Below are positions 50,817-59,200 of a stretch of 64,000 bases of DNA, one piece after another. The notes beneath the pieces are model-generated. The model ran no database searches. It saw only the letters and a list, made by a program, of their open reading frames with translations, and was not told the origin of the DNA. The translations under genes and the position numbers were made by a program. Positions within the stretch are counted from its first letter, which is position 1, and the number at the start of each line of letters is the position of its first letter. The stretch comes from JAANXG01 sp963731035 (GTDB taxonomy: Bacteria; Pseudomonadota; Gammaproteobacteria; Arenicellales; JAANXG01), in NCBI GenBank assembly GCA_963731035.1, contig CAVSUY010000027.1, positions 248,001 through 312,000 on the forward strand, given 5' to 3'.

Positions 50817-52109
50817 ATGAGCCGATCGCGCGGCATCGGCTTTGTCGAAGCCGCCTCCATTGGCATCGGTGGGATGGTGGGCGGCGGGGTATTCGCGGTC
50901 CTGGGATTGGCGGTGTCCATGGCGCACGGCGGCACCGTGGTTGCCTTCGCCATCGCCGGAGCCGTCGCCCTGCTGACCACCTACGCCTATGTGAAGCTCT
51001 CGGTAACGTTTCCCGGGCAAGGCGGCACAGTGTCTTACCTCAATCGCGCGTTCGGCAAGGGTCTGGTGACCGGTGCGCTCAATGTCCTGCTGTGGTTGAG
51101 CTACATCATCATGCTGTCGCTGTACGCCTACGCTTTTGGAAGCTACGGGGCCACCTTCTTTCCGGATGCGGCGCAGATCGTGGCCCGGCACGTACTGATC
51201 AGCAGCGTCATTCTCTGTATCGCCCTGCTCAACATGCTCAGCGCCGATGTGATCGGCAAGGCGGAAGACTGGATCGTCGGTTTGAAGCTTTTGATACTGC
51301 TGGTATTCGTGGCACTGGGGTCCACTGGAATAGAGCCGGCGCGCCTGGCGCCGAGCACCTGGTCCCCCACCGTCGATCTGGTGGCGGGCGGTATGATCAT
51401 CTTTGTGGCCTACGAGGGCTTCGAGCTGATCGCCAATGCGGCCGGGGACATCCGGGATCCGACCCGAACGCTGCCGAAGGCGTTCTACGCGTCGGTCACC
51501 GGCGTGATCCTGCTCTACCTGCTGATCGCGGCGGTCACGGTCGGCAACCTGCCATTGGCGAAGATCGTTGCAGCCAAGGACTACGCGCTGGCCGCCGCCG
51601 CCAGACCAGTCCTGGGCCAAGCGGGTTTTGCATTGATCGCCGTCGCTGCACTGCTGTCTACGGCTTCGGCCATCAACGCAACTCTGTACGGCGCGGCGCG
51701 CCTGTCCTTCGTGATCGCACGGGATGGCGAATTGCCGAAGTTGTTGGAAAAGAAGGTCTGGAACAAGCCGCTCGAAGGCCTGATCATCACCGCACTGCTG
51801 ACCCTGTTGATCGCCAACAGCCTCGACTTGTCCAGCATCTCCACCATCGGCAGCGCCGGCTTCCTGATCATCTTCGCCGCAGTCAACGCGGCGAACGTTC
51901 GCCTGCGGGCAACCACCGGCGCCGCCGCGTGGATCTCGGCCGTGGCTGCCGCCGCCTGCCTCGGCGCATTGGCGGCCCTGATCTGGCGTACCGCCCTCAA
52001 CCACCCTGCGCGCCTGTGGGTGCTGGGGGCGATGCTCGGGCTGGCGGTCCTCATTGAGGTCGGTTACCGCCTGGTCGGCCGGCGCGCAATCGATCTCCTC
52101 GAGGAATGA
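50817..52109 (+). CDS. APC-superfamily permease
   Basis: A 430-residue membrane protein with about twelve hydrophobic segments. GFVEAASIGIGGMVGGGVFA is the unwound helix 1 with the GIGGMVG substrate motif of amino acid permeases, and TFPGQGGTVSYLNRAFGKGL the helix 2-3 link. It is the third gene of the regulator, thioesterase and permease unit, 32 bp after the thioesterase. It may import carnitine, butyrobetaine or an amino acid; carnitine carriers are usually BCCT or ABC systems, so the substrate is uncertain. Confidence 0.87.
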   Translation: MSRSRGIGFVEAASIGIGGMVGGGVFAVLGLAVSMAHGGTVVAFAIAGAVALLTTYAYVKLSVTFPGQGGTVSYLNRAFGKGLVTGALNVLLWLSYIIMLSLYAYAFGSYGATFFPDAAQIVARHVLISSVILCIALLNMLSADVIGKAEDWIVGLKLLILLVFVALGSTGIEPARLAPSTWSPTVDLVAGGMIIFVAYEGFELIANAAGDIRDPTRTLPKAFYASVTGVILLYLLIAAVTVGNLPLAKIVAAKDYALAAAARPVLGQAGFALIAVAALLSTASAINATLYGAARLSFVIARDGELPKLLEKKVWNKPLEGLIITALLTLLIANSLDLSSISTIGSAGFLIIFAAVNAANVRLRATTGAAAWISAVAAAACLGALAALIWRTALNHPARLWVLGAMLGLAVLIEVGYRLVGRRAIDLLEE

Positions 52110-52179
52110 AGTCCGCTCAGTCACCCTTGCGGGCGGAGGCGCCCGGCCGCGAGAACGATGGCGATGGGGGCGGCGTCGG

Positions 52180-52767
52180 TCAGCCGCCTATCCAGCGCCA
52201 CGCCAGGACGAGCACGATGATCACGCCGGCAGTCCTGTACAACCAGTTTCGGCCGCGGGCAATAATGCCAGCGTCACCGGCTTCGGCGCCGCCCGATTCC
52301 GTTCCCCCGTCCCCCGCCGGGGTCTGGGCAGGCGCCACGATCCGCTCGAAGCGGGAAAAAAAATCGTCCGCCATCTTGCGCGCGGCACCGGCCACCAGAC
52401 GCTGTCCGATCTGCGTAATCTTGCCGCCGATCTTTGCATCCACCGTGTAGTGCAGGTGGGTGCCCTCAGAGCCCGGCTCGAGCCGCACCGCCGCCGAACC
52501 CTTGCTGAAGCCCGCGGCGCCGCCGCTGCCGTTGAATTCGAGGATATAGGACTCGCCGGGAACGATGTCGCGCAGGCCGAGTTCCCCTTTGAAGGTCGCC
52601 GAGACCGGGCCCACTTTGGACTTCAGAGTGAGTGTGTATTCGTTGTCGCCCGTGCGCTCCATGCTCTGGCAGCCGGGTATACATTGCTTCAGGACGTCGA
52701 CGCTTACCAGGCTGTCCCATACGGTCTTTGCATCGGCCTGGATAAGGCGTGAGTTCTCCAGTTTCAT
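52180..52767 (-). CDS. CoxG-family SRPBCC protein
   Basis: A 195-residue protein: MKLENSRLIQADAKTVWDSL then DVLKQCIPGCQSMERTG opens the CoxG fold, followed by DAKIGGKITQIGQRLVAGAARKMADDFF. A linker and a single C-terminal membrane helix (LYRTAGVIIVLVLAWRW) follow, so it is probably tail-anchored. CoxG recruits the CO-dehydrogenase to the membrane in carboxydotrophs, but no coxMSL genes are nearby; many coxG homologues accompany other molybdenum enzymes. Its first 37 or so codons and 83 bp upstream are repeated perfectly at the end of the window. Confidence 0.87.
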   Translation of the reverse strand: MKLENSRLIQADAKTVWDSLVSVDVLKQCIPGCQSMERTGDNEYTLTLKSKVGPVSATFKGELGLRDIVPGESYILEFNGSGGAAGFSKGSAAVRLEPGSEGTHLHYTVDAKIGGKITQIGQRLVAGAARKMADDFFSRFERIVAPAQTPAGDGGTESGGAEAGDAGIIARGRNWLYRTAGVIIVLVLAWRWIGG

Positions 52768-52850
52768 GGCTTGGCTCCGGATTGGAATGACCGTGAGATC
52801 AAGCGTATGTGTTTCAACCGCCCGTCCAGCCCCACCGTCTTTCCCCAGCC
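52655..52850. repeat. Long perfect direct repeat, left copy
   Basis: These 196 bases (coxG codons 1 to about 37 plus 83 bp upstream) recur without a single difference at 63805-64000. Base 52654 differs from 63804, so the left boundary is sharp. The right boundary cannot be seen because the window ends inside the second copy. Offset 11150 bp. Confidence 0.97.
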
Positions 52851-52914
52851 CGCGTCGCTAAGCCACAGTCCCTTCTGCCAGCCCCTTTCATCCGCGGAGC
52901 ATGCCGTTTATCCT

Positions 52915-53034
52915 GCCTATCCGTACGAGGCCGATCCGATGATCTGTCCCCTCTGCCAGGGCGAGATGCGGGTGATTACGGTAATTCATGACCGGGGTGT
53001 GATCCGCCGGATTCTGGAGCATTTGAAGCTGTGA
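52915..53034 (+). pseudogene. IS91-family transposase C-terminal remnant (left)
   Basis: The frame ending at 53034 reads YPYEADPMICPLCQGEMRVI then TVIHDRGVIRRILEHLKL and stops. The pattern YExDPxxCPxCxGxMRVI...VIRRILEHL is the end of IS91/IS801-type rolling-circle transposases. Nothing of the upstream catalytic HUH/tyrosine domain is present. The rest of the 52768-53307 gap, apart from the direct repeat, shows no gene. Confidence 0.7.
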
Positions 53035-53307
53035 AACCTCTGCCCATCAAACCGTAGTCCCCCTGATGACCCTGCCCCGCACTGGCCGACCCGGCCCCCG
53101 GGCGTTGGAATAGCTCATTCACACGATCAGCCAACGTGTCGGTGCTTACATGGAACGCGAAGCTAACATACCGTAGTTTCCCCGATACCTTTTTCTGCCA
53201 GTTCTGATACTCTCATAATGAGCGATGAGTCATGGAATCTTCAAACGAAGCAAATGGTTGTTTCGGGAAAAATGCCAGCACCAATTGGCCCTCAAGGAGA
53301 TAGAAAG

Positions 53308-53805
53308 ATGAAAAAGACATTATCAGTTTTAGCAGCATTTGGGTTTGTCCTTGGCATGAGCGGCATGGCGATGGCAGCCGGCACCGCATCCGGCACTATG
53401 ACCGTCACGGCGACCTTGAGTGAAGCTTGTTCGGTGAGCAACGCTACGATGATCTTTCCTCCGTTCTCCCCATTTTTAAGTGGTGATGTGGTTGCGGATA
53501 CGGCCGGAACGCTGATGATTAACTGCACTGCCGGGACGACCGCGCCGTTGATTTGGTCAGATACGCCCCGGCTCCTGGTTGGCCCCGCCGCGGCCACCAT
53601 TGCCTTTTCCCTGGGTCAGACTGTTGCTACTGCATTAACTAATGCCCTTCCTTTAATATCCACAGGCGAAGCGATTGCCGCTCCTTTTGCCGCAACTGGT
53701 GTGACACAAGCAGTGCCCCTGCATGGATTGATAAAGGCAGCAGACTATGTTGGCAAAGCTCCCGGTGTCTACAGCGCAGCTATCATCGTGAATGTCAGTT
53801 ACTGA
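53308..53805 (+). CDS. Csu-type fimbrial subunit (spore coat U domain), first
   Basis: A 165-residue secreted protein: signal peptide KKTLSVLAAFGFVLGMSGMA cleaved after MAAGT, then a spore-coat-U/CsuA-like immunoglobulin fold with the disulfide cysteines EACSVSN and INCTAG, and the ending SAAIIVNVSY expected for chaperone-bound pilins. It should be a structural subunit of an archaic chaperone-usher fimbria. AAGGAG lies 8 bases before the ATG. Its AT-richness contrasts with the genes to the left. Confidence 0.85.
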   Translation: MKKTLSVLAAFGFVLGMSGMAMAAGTASGTMTVTATLSEACSVSNATMIFPPFSPFLSGDVVADTAGTLMINCTAGTTAPLIWSDTPRLLVGPAAATIAFSLGQTVATALTNALPLISTGEAIAAPFAATGVTQAVPLHGLIKAADYVGKAPGVYSAAIIVNVSY

Positions 53806-54212
53806 TCGCTCCGGGGCACTTACCCCGAAGCTCGGCTTTGATAAAAGATATAGTTAAGACGCTAATATCCCGCGGCGTGCTGCGGGGGGGTGTATGTCCC
53901 TCTCCGGGTACCCGACGATCTCTGAATGAACTGGTGCTGTCCGCACATCGCCACATCATGTGGGCACGGCAGACGCTTATCATGCCGCACTCAACGCACC
54001 GTCTCACCTGTACAAAACAGGTCGGACTCGCCTCCCCCCTGCTCTACAACAGTCCCATTTTCTTTCTGAACTACCTGCCATGCCGCACCTCTTCCCTCTG
54101 AGTACGCATCGAAATGTCCTTACAAAAGATTCCGTCGGGATATATAGCTAGTTATTGATTCAGGATGACCTTATATCGGGTATTTACAAAGAACGATCAA
54201 AGAGATGGGAAA
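53806..54212. other. Leader/intergenic region inside the fimbrial operon
   Basis: No protein gene is supported here. Two small perfect hairpins occur, CCACA-TCA-TGTGG (53951-53963) and ACCTGT-ACAAA-ACAGGT (54006-54022), and the last 100 bp are AT-rich (GGGATATATAGCTAGTTATT). It is long for a within-operon gap and may hold a second promoter, a processing site that sets subunit levels, or the scar of a lost pilin gene. Confidence 0.4.
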
Positions 54213-54704
54213 ATGAATAAGGCGCTGTCAGTTTTGGCGGCAATCGGGCTGGTTCTTGGCACGAGCGGGATGGCGGCAGCTGCGGGAACCGCGACGGGTA
54301 CAGTGACTGCTTCGGCAACCTTGGAAAATTCGTGTACTGTGAGTGATGACGCCACCATGACCTTTCCCAATTCTGCCGCGCTCTTGAGTACCGCTGATCA
54401 AACCGCGGATACGGGCACTACGCTGAAAGTCGCCTGTACCACCGGGACCTCGCCGACGATCTGGTCAGACACTCCCCGCATCCTGGTAAACGGCCCCGAT
54501 TCCTTTCCCTTCAACCTGAGCCAGGTGAGTGGAGCAGCTAGTAATGACCTACCAACGACGGCTCCAGGTCAAGGTATTCCTGGTTATATTGCGGATGGTT
54601 CGGAGAAAGTCGTGCACCTGTATGGCAAGATCATGGCATCAAATTTTGGTGGCTTACCTGGTAAGTTGTACGCTGCAAACATCACCGTGACTGTTAGTTA
54701 CTAA
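54213..54704 (+). CDS. Csu-type fimbrial subunit (spore coat U domain), second
   Basis: A 163-residue secreted protein clearly related to the preceding subunit: the signal peptide NKALSVLAAIGLVLGTSGMA, TGTVTASATLENSCTVSDDA, VACTTGTSPTIWSDTPRILV and the terminal ANITVTVSY are shared in order. The two genes look like a duplication that diverged. It should be a second pilin or the main subunit. The chaperone gene begins 17 bp downstream. Confidence 0.85.
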   Translation: MNKALSVLAAIGLVLGTSGMAAAAGTATGTVTASATLENSCTVSDDATMTFPNSAALLSTADQTADTGTTLKVACTTGTSPTIWSDTPRILVNGPDSFPFNLSQVSGAASNDLPTTAPGQGIPGYIADGSEKVVHLYGKIMASNFGGLPGKLYAANITVTVSY

Positions 54705-54721
54705 TCGTTCCGAGGTGTCCA

Positions 54722-55462
54722 ATGTCTGTATCAACTGATGGCAGGATGATGAATGGACAGTTGCGCTGGCTGATGTTGGTTGTCATTTTCGGCACTTTTT
54801 CTGCAAACAGTGCACGGGCCGTAACCATATCACCGGTGATGGTGGAATTGACGCCAGCCCATCGAGTGGTGGCGGTCACCGTCAGCAACGAATCCGATCT
54901 CCCCGTGATCTTGCAAACCGAAACTCTTGCATGGACACAGCTCAACGGTGAGGACCGCCACGAAAAAAACGACGATCTATTGGTCGCGCCGCCGATCGCT
55001 GAAATCAAACCAGGAGGCAGCCAGATTTTTCGTGTTACGCTGCGAAGGCCTGCCTCCGCAGTTGCAGAACGTGCCTATCGTCTGGTACTCGATGATGTGA
55101 GCGCAATCAAAAAAGTGACCAAGGGAATCGGCGTCACCTTCAGCTTTTCGCACCGTCTGCCTGTTTTTGTCGCCGGCACCGGTAAAATTGGTCCGAAACC
55201 GCATCTTGGAGCGTGCCCGGCCCCTGCCTCGTCCGGCTGCGTGCGCCTGGATAACGAAGGGGACCGTTTTTACCAGGTCAAGCGTCTGAACGTGAAGGGG
55301 AACGATTGGCATAAGGAGCTGAATGCCGGCACCCGCGTCCTGGCTGGCGCCTGGAAGCAATGGACCTTCGCCTGGCCGGCCAACCATAACGAGCTGCTGA
55401 CAGTGAATGCCGAGACTTCGGCCGGGCCGGTGTCCCTTGAACTACCGGCCCCAAGCCAATAA
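54722..55462 (+). CDS. Periplasmic fimbrial chaperone (CsuC-like)
   Basis: A 246-residue exported protein with a signal peptide (LMLVVIFGTFSANSARA) and the two-domain PapD-like fold: ISPVMVELTPAHRVVAVTVSN, LLVAPPIAEIKPGGSQIFRV (the conserved subunit-binding strand) and ERAYRLVLDD with the buried arginine. Domain two contains two cysteines (GACPAPASSGCVRL) likely forming a disulfide, as in archaic chaperones. It stabilises subunits by donor-strand complementation and delivers them to the usher encoded next. Confidence 0.88.
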   Translation: MSVSTDGRMMNGQLRWLMLVVIFGTFSANSARAVTISPVMVELTPAHRVVAVTVSNESDLPVILQTETLAWTQLNGEDRHEKNDDLLVAPPIAEIKPGGSQIFRVTLRRPASAVAERAYRLVLDDVSAIKKVTKGIGVTFSFSHRLPVFVAGTGKIGPKPHLGACPAPASSGCVRLDNEGDRFYQVKRLNVKGNDWHKELNAGTRVLAGAWKQWTFAWPANHNELLTVNAETSAGPVSLELPAPSQ

Positions 55463-55486
55463 CGATTAATTCTCATGCCTTGACAG

Positions 55487-57913
55487 ATGTCTAGCAGCGG
55501 GGATTGCAGCCATACATTCTGCTATCAACCCTATTCACCTATAGATTGTAGAAGGCGATTAGATTGTAGAAGGCGATCAGTTCCGATACTGACATGTCTC
55601 CTGCTGGCCTCCCTGTTGCTCGCTTGTCCGGCGCCGGCAGCCGTAAATGGCAAAGGCGATGATAACGGATCCGCCGAAACCCTGCTGCTCGACGTGACTG
55701 TTAATACCCAGCTCCTGCCCGAGATTGTACGCGTGGAAAAGCTCGCCGATGGCCGCCTGGCCCTGCCGTTGGATGCCTGGCATGCTGCCCGCCTGCGGCT
55801 GCCGGAGGGCGAGCCCTTGTCGCTGCCCGACGATCAGCGCGGCTACGCGCTGGATTCGGTACCCGGCTTGACCTACAAGCTCGACCGCAGCCGGTTGACA
55901 CTGGCGATTACGGCCGCAGCGGCGGCTTTTCAAGGCAGCACCATCGACCAGAGTCGCGAAGGCACGGCGCCCCCTAATCTATCGCCTCTCGGTTTCTATC
56001 TCAATTATGATGCCAGCATTACCAGCGTTACCAGCGGCGACTTTGGCTACGACAGCTACGGTGCCTTGGTCGAAGGGGTGGCCTTTAACAGCTGGGGGTC
56101 CGCCGTCGCCGGCGTAATACTGCGCGGCGACCGGGATGGCGATGAGGCCGTACGTGGAGAGACCTTCTTGCGCAAGGATCTCCCCGGTCCAATGGAAACG
56201 CTGGTACTGGGTGACACCATCGGCAGTGGTGGTGCCTGGAGCCGGCCGGCACGCTATGCCGGTATCCGCTGGGCCCGCGATTTTTCCCTGCGGCCCGGGT
56301 TTATTACCATGCCGATGCCCAACATCTCTGGTTCGGCGGCTTTGCCGTCTACCATCGATATACTGGTCAATAATCAGCGGCAACTAAGTGAACGGGTTAA
56401 CCCCGGCCCATTCGACCTGACCAATGTACCGGTAACGAGCGGCGCCGGTGAGATAAACCTGATAGTGCGGGATCTGCTCGGCCGCGAAACCGTCATTTCC
56501 GAAAGCTATTATGTCACGCCACGTCTGCTGGCGAAGGGCCTGACTGATTTTTCTCTGGAGATTGGGGCCTTGCGCAAGAATTTCGGCAGTGAAAGCAACG
56601 ATTATGGTGATGGCTTTGCCGCCGGCACCTGGCGCCATGGACTAACCTCGGCCCTGACCGGTGAAACGCACATCGAGCTGCAACAGATGCGCCAGGCTGC
56701 GGGGTTCGATCTGGTTGGTCTACTGGGCACACTGGGCGCGGCGGAGGTCTCAGCGGCTGTCGCCGACACCGATGGTGTCGTGGGTAACCATTATTTACTC
56801 GGCCTGGAACGCAGAACACCCACTGGTGCCGGCTCGCTCAGATGGGAATACTTTGATCGCTATTTCATTCAGTTTGGCTCATTGTCCGGCGAAACCAGAC
56901 CACGGGAGCGGTACAGTGCAAACCTCGGCGTGTCGCTATTCGAGAAAGTGTCGGCGGGGATAAACTACACTTGGCAAGATACCTGGGAGGGTGAGCGTTT
57001 CAGCCTGGCCACGGCTAGTCTGGGCGTATCACTGCCAGGGGACATGAATCTGAACGCCTTTGCCAGCCAACGCCTGGAAGGCGGTCACGACTGGAGCGGT
57101 GGCGTCAGCCTGAGCATGCCGCTGGGTAAGCAGCGCACGGCAACCGTCAGCACCAATCGCGGCAGCGGCGGCCGCACGAGCAACACGGCAGCAGTGAGCC
57201 AGTCGATACCGCCCGGCCCGGGACTTGGCTGGCTGGTGCGTGCCGGTGACGATCCCACCCAGCGATGGCAAGGCGGTCTCACCTGGAACACCAATGTCGG
57301 CAGTGTCAGCACCGAGGTCAGCGACACCGCTAACAATCCGGCCCTGCGCCTGGGCACCAGCGGCTCGGTCGGCTTATTGGGGGGGCATCCCTTCGCCACT
57401 CGCAATATCGGTACCGGCAGCTTTGCCGTGGTCAAGGTCGGCGACCTGGAGGGTATACCTGTCTACCGCAGCAACCAGCTGGTCGCTACTACCAACGCCA
57501 GCGGCTTGGCCCTGGTACCTGACCTTCTTCCCTACCAGGAGAACCAGCTCACCATTGATCCGGTTGAGCTGCCCTTCGACATTGAGATCGGCGGCGTCAA
57601 GGAAACGGTCCTGCCCTATGCGCGAAGCGGCCTCTTCGTCGACTTTCCGGTGCGCCGTTCGCGCAACGCTCTGGTGCTGCTGCGCCGGGCCGACGGTTCG
57701 CCGATGCCTGCCGGCGCCCGCGTGACGGTGTCGCCGGGTGAGAACGAATTTCTCGTTGGTAAACGGGGTGAGGTCTATCTGATGGATCTTGTCGATAGCA
57801 ACCGCCTTTCGGTGAAGTGGAAGGGGGCCACCTGCCACCTGATCCTGCCCCTTGACCCTAAAGGACCGAGCGAACCGCGCATCGGACCAGTGACCTGTGG
57901 AGGACAACCATGA
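55487..57913 (+). CDS. Outer-membrane fimbrial usher (CsuD-like)
   Basis: An 808-residue protein: a signal region (LTCLLLASLLLACPAPAA), an N-terminal chaperone-binding domain, a 24-strand beta barrel from about 150 (LSPLGFYLNYDASITS, RETFLRKDLPGPMETLVLGD), a plug domain (INLIVRDLLGRETVISESYYV), and C-terminal domains (GIPVYRSNQLVATTNASG, FVDFPVRRSRNALVLLRR). It forms the secretion pore for the fimbria. The first 30 residues before the signal are unusual and include an in-frame duplication (DCRRRLDCRRRS), so a later start is possible. It overlaps the last subunit gene by 4 bp. Confidence 0.9.
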   Translation: MSSSGDCSHTFCYQPYSPIDCRRRLDCRRRSVPILTCLLLASLLLACPAPAAVNGKGDDNGSAETLLLDVTVNTQLLPEIVRVEKLADGRLALPLDAWHAARLRLPEGEPLSLPDDQRGYALDSVPGLTYKLDRSRLTLAITAAAAAFQGSTIDQSREGTAPPNLSPLGFYLNYDASITSVTSGDFGYDSYGALVEGVAFNSWGSAVAGVILRGDRDGDEAVRGETFLRKDLPGPMETLVLGDTIGSGGAWSRPARYAGIRWARDFSLRPGFITMPMPNISGSAALPSTIDILVNNQRQLSERVNPGPFDLTNVPVTSGAGEINLIVRDLLGRETVISESYYVTPRLLAKGLTDFSLEIGALRKNFGSESNDYGDGFAAGTWRHGLTSALTGETHIELQQMRQAAGFDLVGLLGTLGAAEVSAAVADTDGVVGNHYLLGLERRTPTGAGSLRWEYFDRYFIQFGSLSGETRPRERYSANLGVSLFEKVSAGINYTWQDTWEGERFSLATASLGVSLPGDMNLNAFASQRLEGGHDWSGGVSLSMPLGKQRTATVSTNRGSGGRTSNTAAVSQSIPPGPGLGWLVRAGDDPTQRWQGGLTWNTNVGSVSTEVSDTANNPALRLGTSGSVGLLGGHPFATRNIGTGSFAVVKVGDLEGIPVYRSNQLVATTNASGLALVPDLLPYQENQLTIDPVELPFDIEIGGVKETVLPYARSGLFVDFPVRRSRNALVLLRRADGSPMPAGARVTVSPGENEFLVGKRGEVYLMDLVDSNRLSVKWKGATCHLILPLDPKGPSEPRIGPVTCGGQP
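55543..55578. repeat. Tandem 18-bp duplication at the 5' end of the usher gene
   Basis: AGATTGTAGAAGGCGATT is repeated immediately with one difference at its last base. It adds six residues in frame before the signal peptide and may lie in the leader if the true start is further downstream. Confidence 0.85.
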
Positions 57914-58377
57914 TGAGAACATCTGTATGTATTGCCGCAGCGCTGCTGCTGTTAGCTTACCTGTCGATTGTCTCCAGTGCGACGGCGGCCAGCTGCACCG
58001 TCAGCTCCTCTGGTGTCAAATTCGGTAGTTTTAGCCCACTGACCCTCGCTTCTGTTGACAGTACCGGTAGCATCACTGTCAATTGTACTGATGTCAGCTT
58101 GTATTCGGTCGCGCTCTCGACCGGCAATGGCACCTACAGTCAGCGCCGCATGGTATCCGGAGATAATTATCTCTCCTATAACCTGTATCGCGATGCCGCC
58201 TGCCAGCAGGTCTGGGGCGACGGCATCTCTGACAGCAGCTTCACGGTGACTCTCACAAATCCAAGCAATGGCCACAACAACGTCCACACCGTCTATGGCC
58301 GTATTCCACTCAGTATTCAGCGCGCTGCCCATGCCGGCATCTACAGCGACACCATCACCGTCACCGTGAGCTATTAG
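57910..58377 (+). CDS. Csu-type fimbrial subunit (spore coat U domain), third
   Basis: A 155-residue secreted protein: signal peptide CIAAALLLLAYLSIVSSATA, then ASCTVSSSGVKFGSFSPLTL, SITVNCTDVSLYSVALSTG, HTVYGRIPLSIQRAAHAG and the terminal YSDTITVTVSY. It is a single spore-coat-U domain whose C-terminal strand makes it an ordinary donor-strand subunit, unlike the two-domain CsuE tip adhesin that normally ends such operons. Its start overlaps the usher stop (ATGA). Confidence 0.85.
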   Translation: MMRTSVCIAAALLLLAYLSIVSSATAASCTVSSSGVKFGSFSPLTLASVDSTGSITVNCTDVSLYSVALSTGNGTYSQRRMVSGDNYLSYNLYRDAACQQVWGDGISDSSFTVTLTNPSNGHNNVHTVYGRIPLSIQRAAHAGIYSDTITVTVSY

Positions 58378-58535
58378 CCTGACTTTTTGAGCGTTTCATT
58401 GAGCTCGTTGAAGGGTGAAACTCGGGACAGCAGGCTGCTGGTCACGGGAGCGGCATCCTCGATGTGGTAGATGCTGCCTTGCACCGAATCGCTTGGCTCA
58501 CCATCCCGCAAAATATTCTTCGTCGTCGAAAATTC

Positions 58536-58980
58536 GTGCTGGCTGCCCTGGTGCCAAAACCGCGCATGAATCTGACCCGTTTCCACGGCGTGTTCGAACC
58601 TTCATGCCCTCCGTTTGGGTGCAACAGTGCACTGCGGCACCACATCACTCCCGCAGGCCGGGGCAAGCGAAAGTCCATCGAGACCAAGACCCCGGCCCAG
58701 CGCCGCGCCGCGATGGTCGGCTTTTGCTCCTGCAAAGCCGCCATACATGCCATCCATGGCAATAACCTCGGCCCAGCGCCTCAAGCGGGTGCTCAAGTTC
58801 GACATCCAGACCTGTGACCGGTGCGGCGGCGCGGTCAAGGTAATCACCTGTATCGAGGAACCCGCGCTCGTGAAACGGATCCTGGACCACCTCGAGCAAC
58901 GGTCCGAGTCCGGTCGAACGATGACACGCCCGGCACGAGCGCCGCTTTACGCCGCCAAGCGGCAGGGAACAATTAGCTAA
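58536..58980 (+). pseudogene. IS91-family transposase C-terminal remnant (right), frame-broken
   Basis: One frame begins VLAALVPKPRMNLTRFHGVF and continues through ETKTPAQRRAAM, the end of the IS91 transposase domain. It is then interrupted by about 45 unrelated bases, and the protein resumes in another frame as ITSAQRLKRVLKFDIQTCDR, CGGAVKVITCIEEPALVKRI, LDHLE to 58980. The order PKPR..TRFHGVF, ..RAAM, AQRLKRV..CxxCGG..ILDHL is that of IS91-type transposases. It lies in the same orientation as the remnant at 52915-53034, and together they bracket the fimbrial operon. Confidence 0.75.
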
Positions 58981-59177
58981 CACCAGTCAGAAAGCCCATA
59001 ACCAGGGCACTGAAGACATCCCGAGCTGCGTTTGCCAAGGGTGGCTACGTGGTGGCGCGGGTGCCTGCACTATCGTGCAGAATACTCCGGCCCCACGTGC
59101 TACGCACCCAGTACCCGGCCGGGGCGACTGGATAACTACTTCTGTTGGAGCACGCTGCCGCCGAATGAAACACTAAA

Positions 59178-59198
59178 GGGGGTACTCAAGCTGCCCCC
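59178..59198 (-). terminator. Possible terminator after the EAL protein gene
   Basis: Directly downstream of the stop at 59201, the minus strand reads GGGGG-CAGCTTGAGTA-CCCCC followed by TTTAGTGTTT. The stem is short and the T-run interrupted, so it is only a weak candidate. The rest of 58981-59200 shows no gene. Confidence 0.4.
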
Positions 59199-59200
59199 AT

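Noticed and set aside
52771..53034. An 87-residue protein upstream of the fimbrial operon
   Set aside because: Its first half traces the direct repeat and only the last 38 residues resemble anything, the IS91 transposase end, so it is scored as a remnant.
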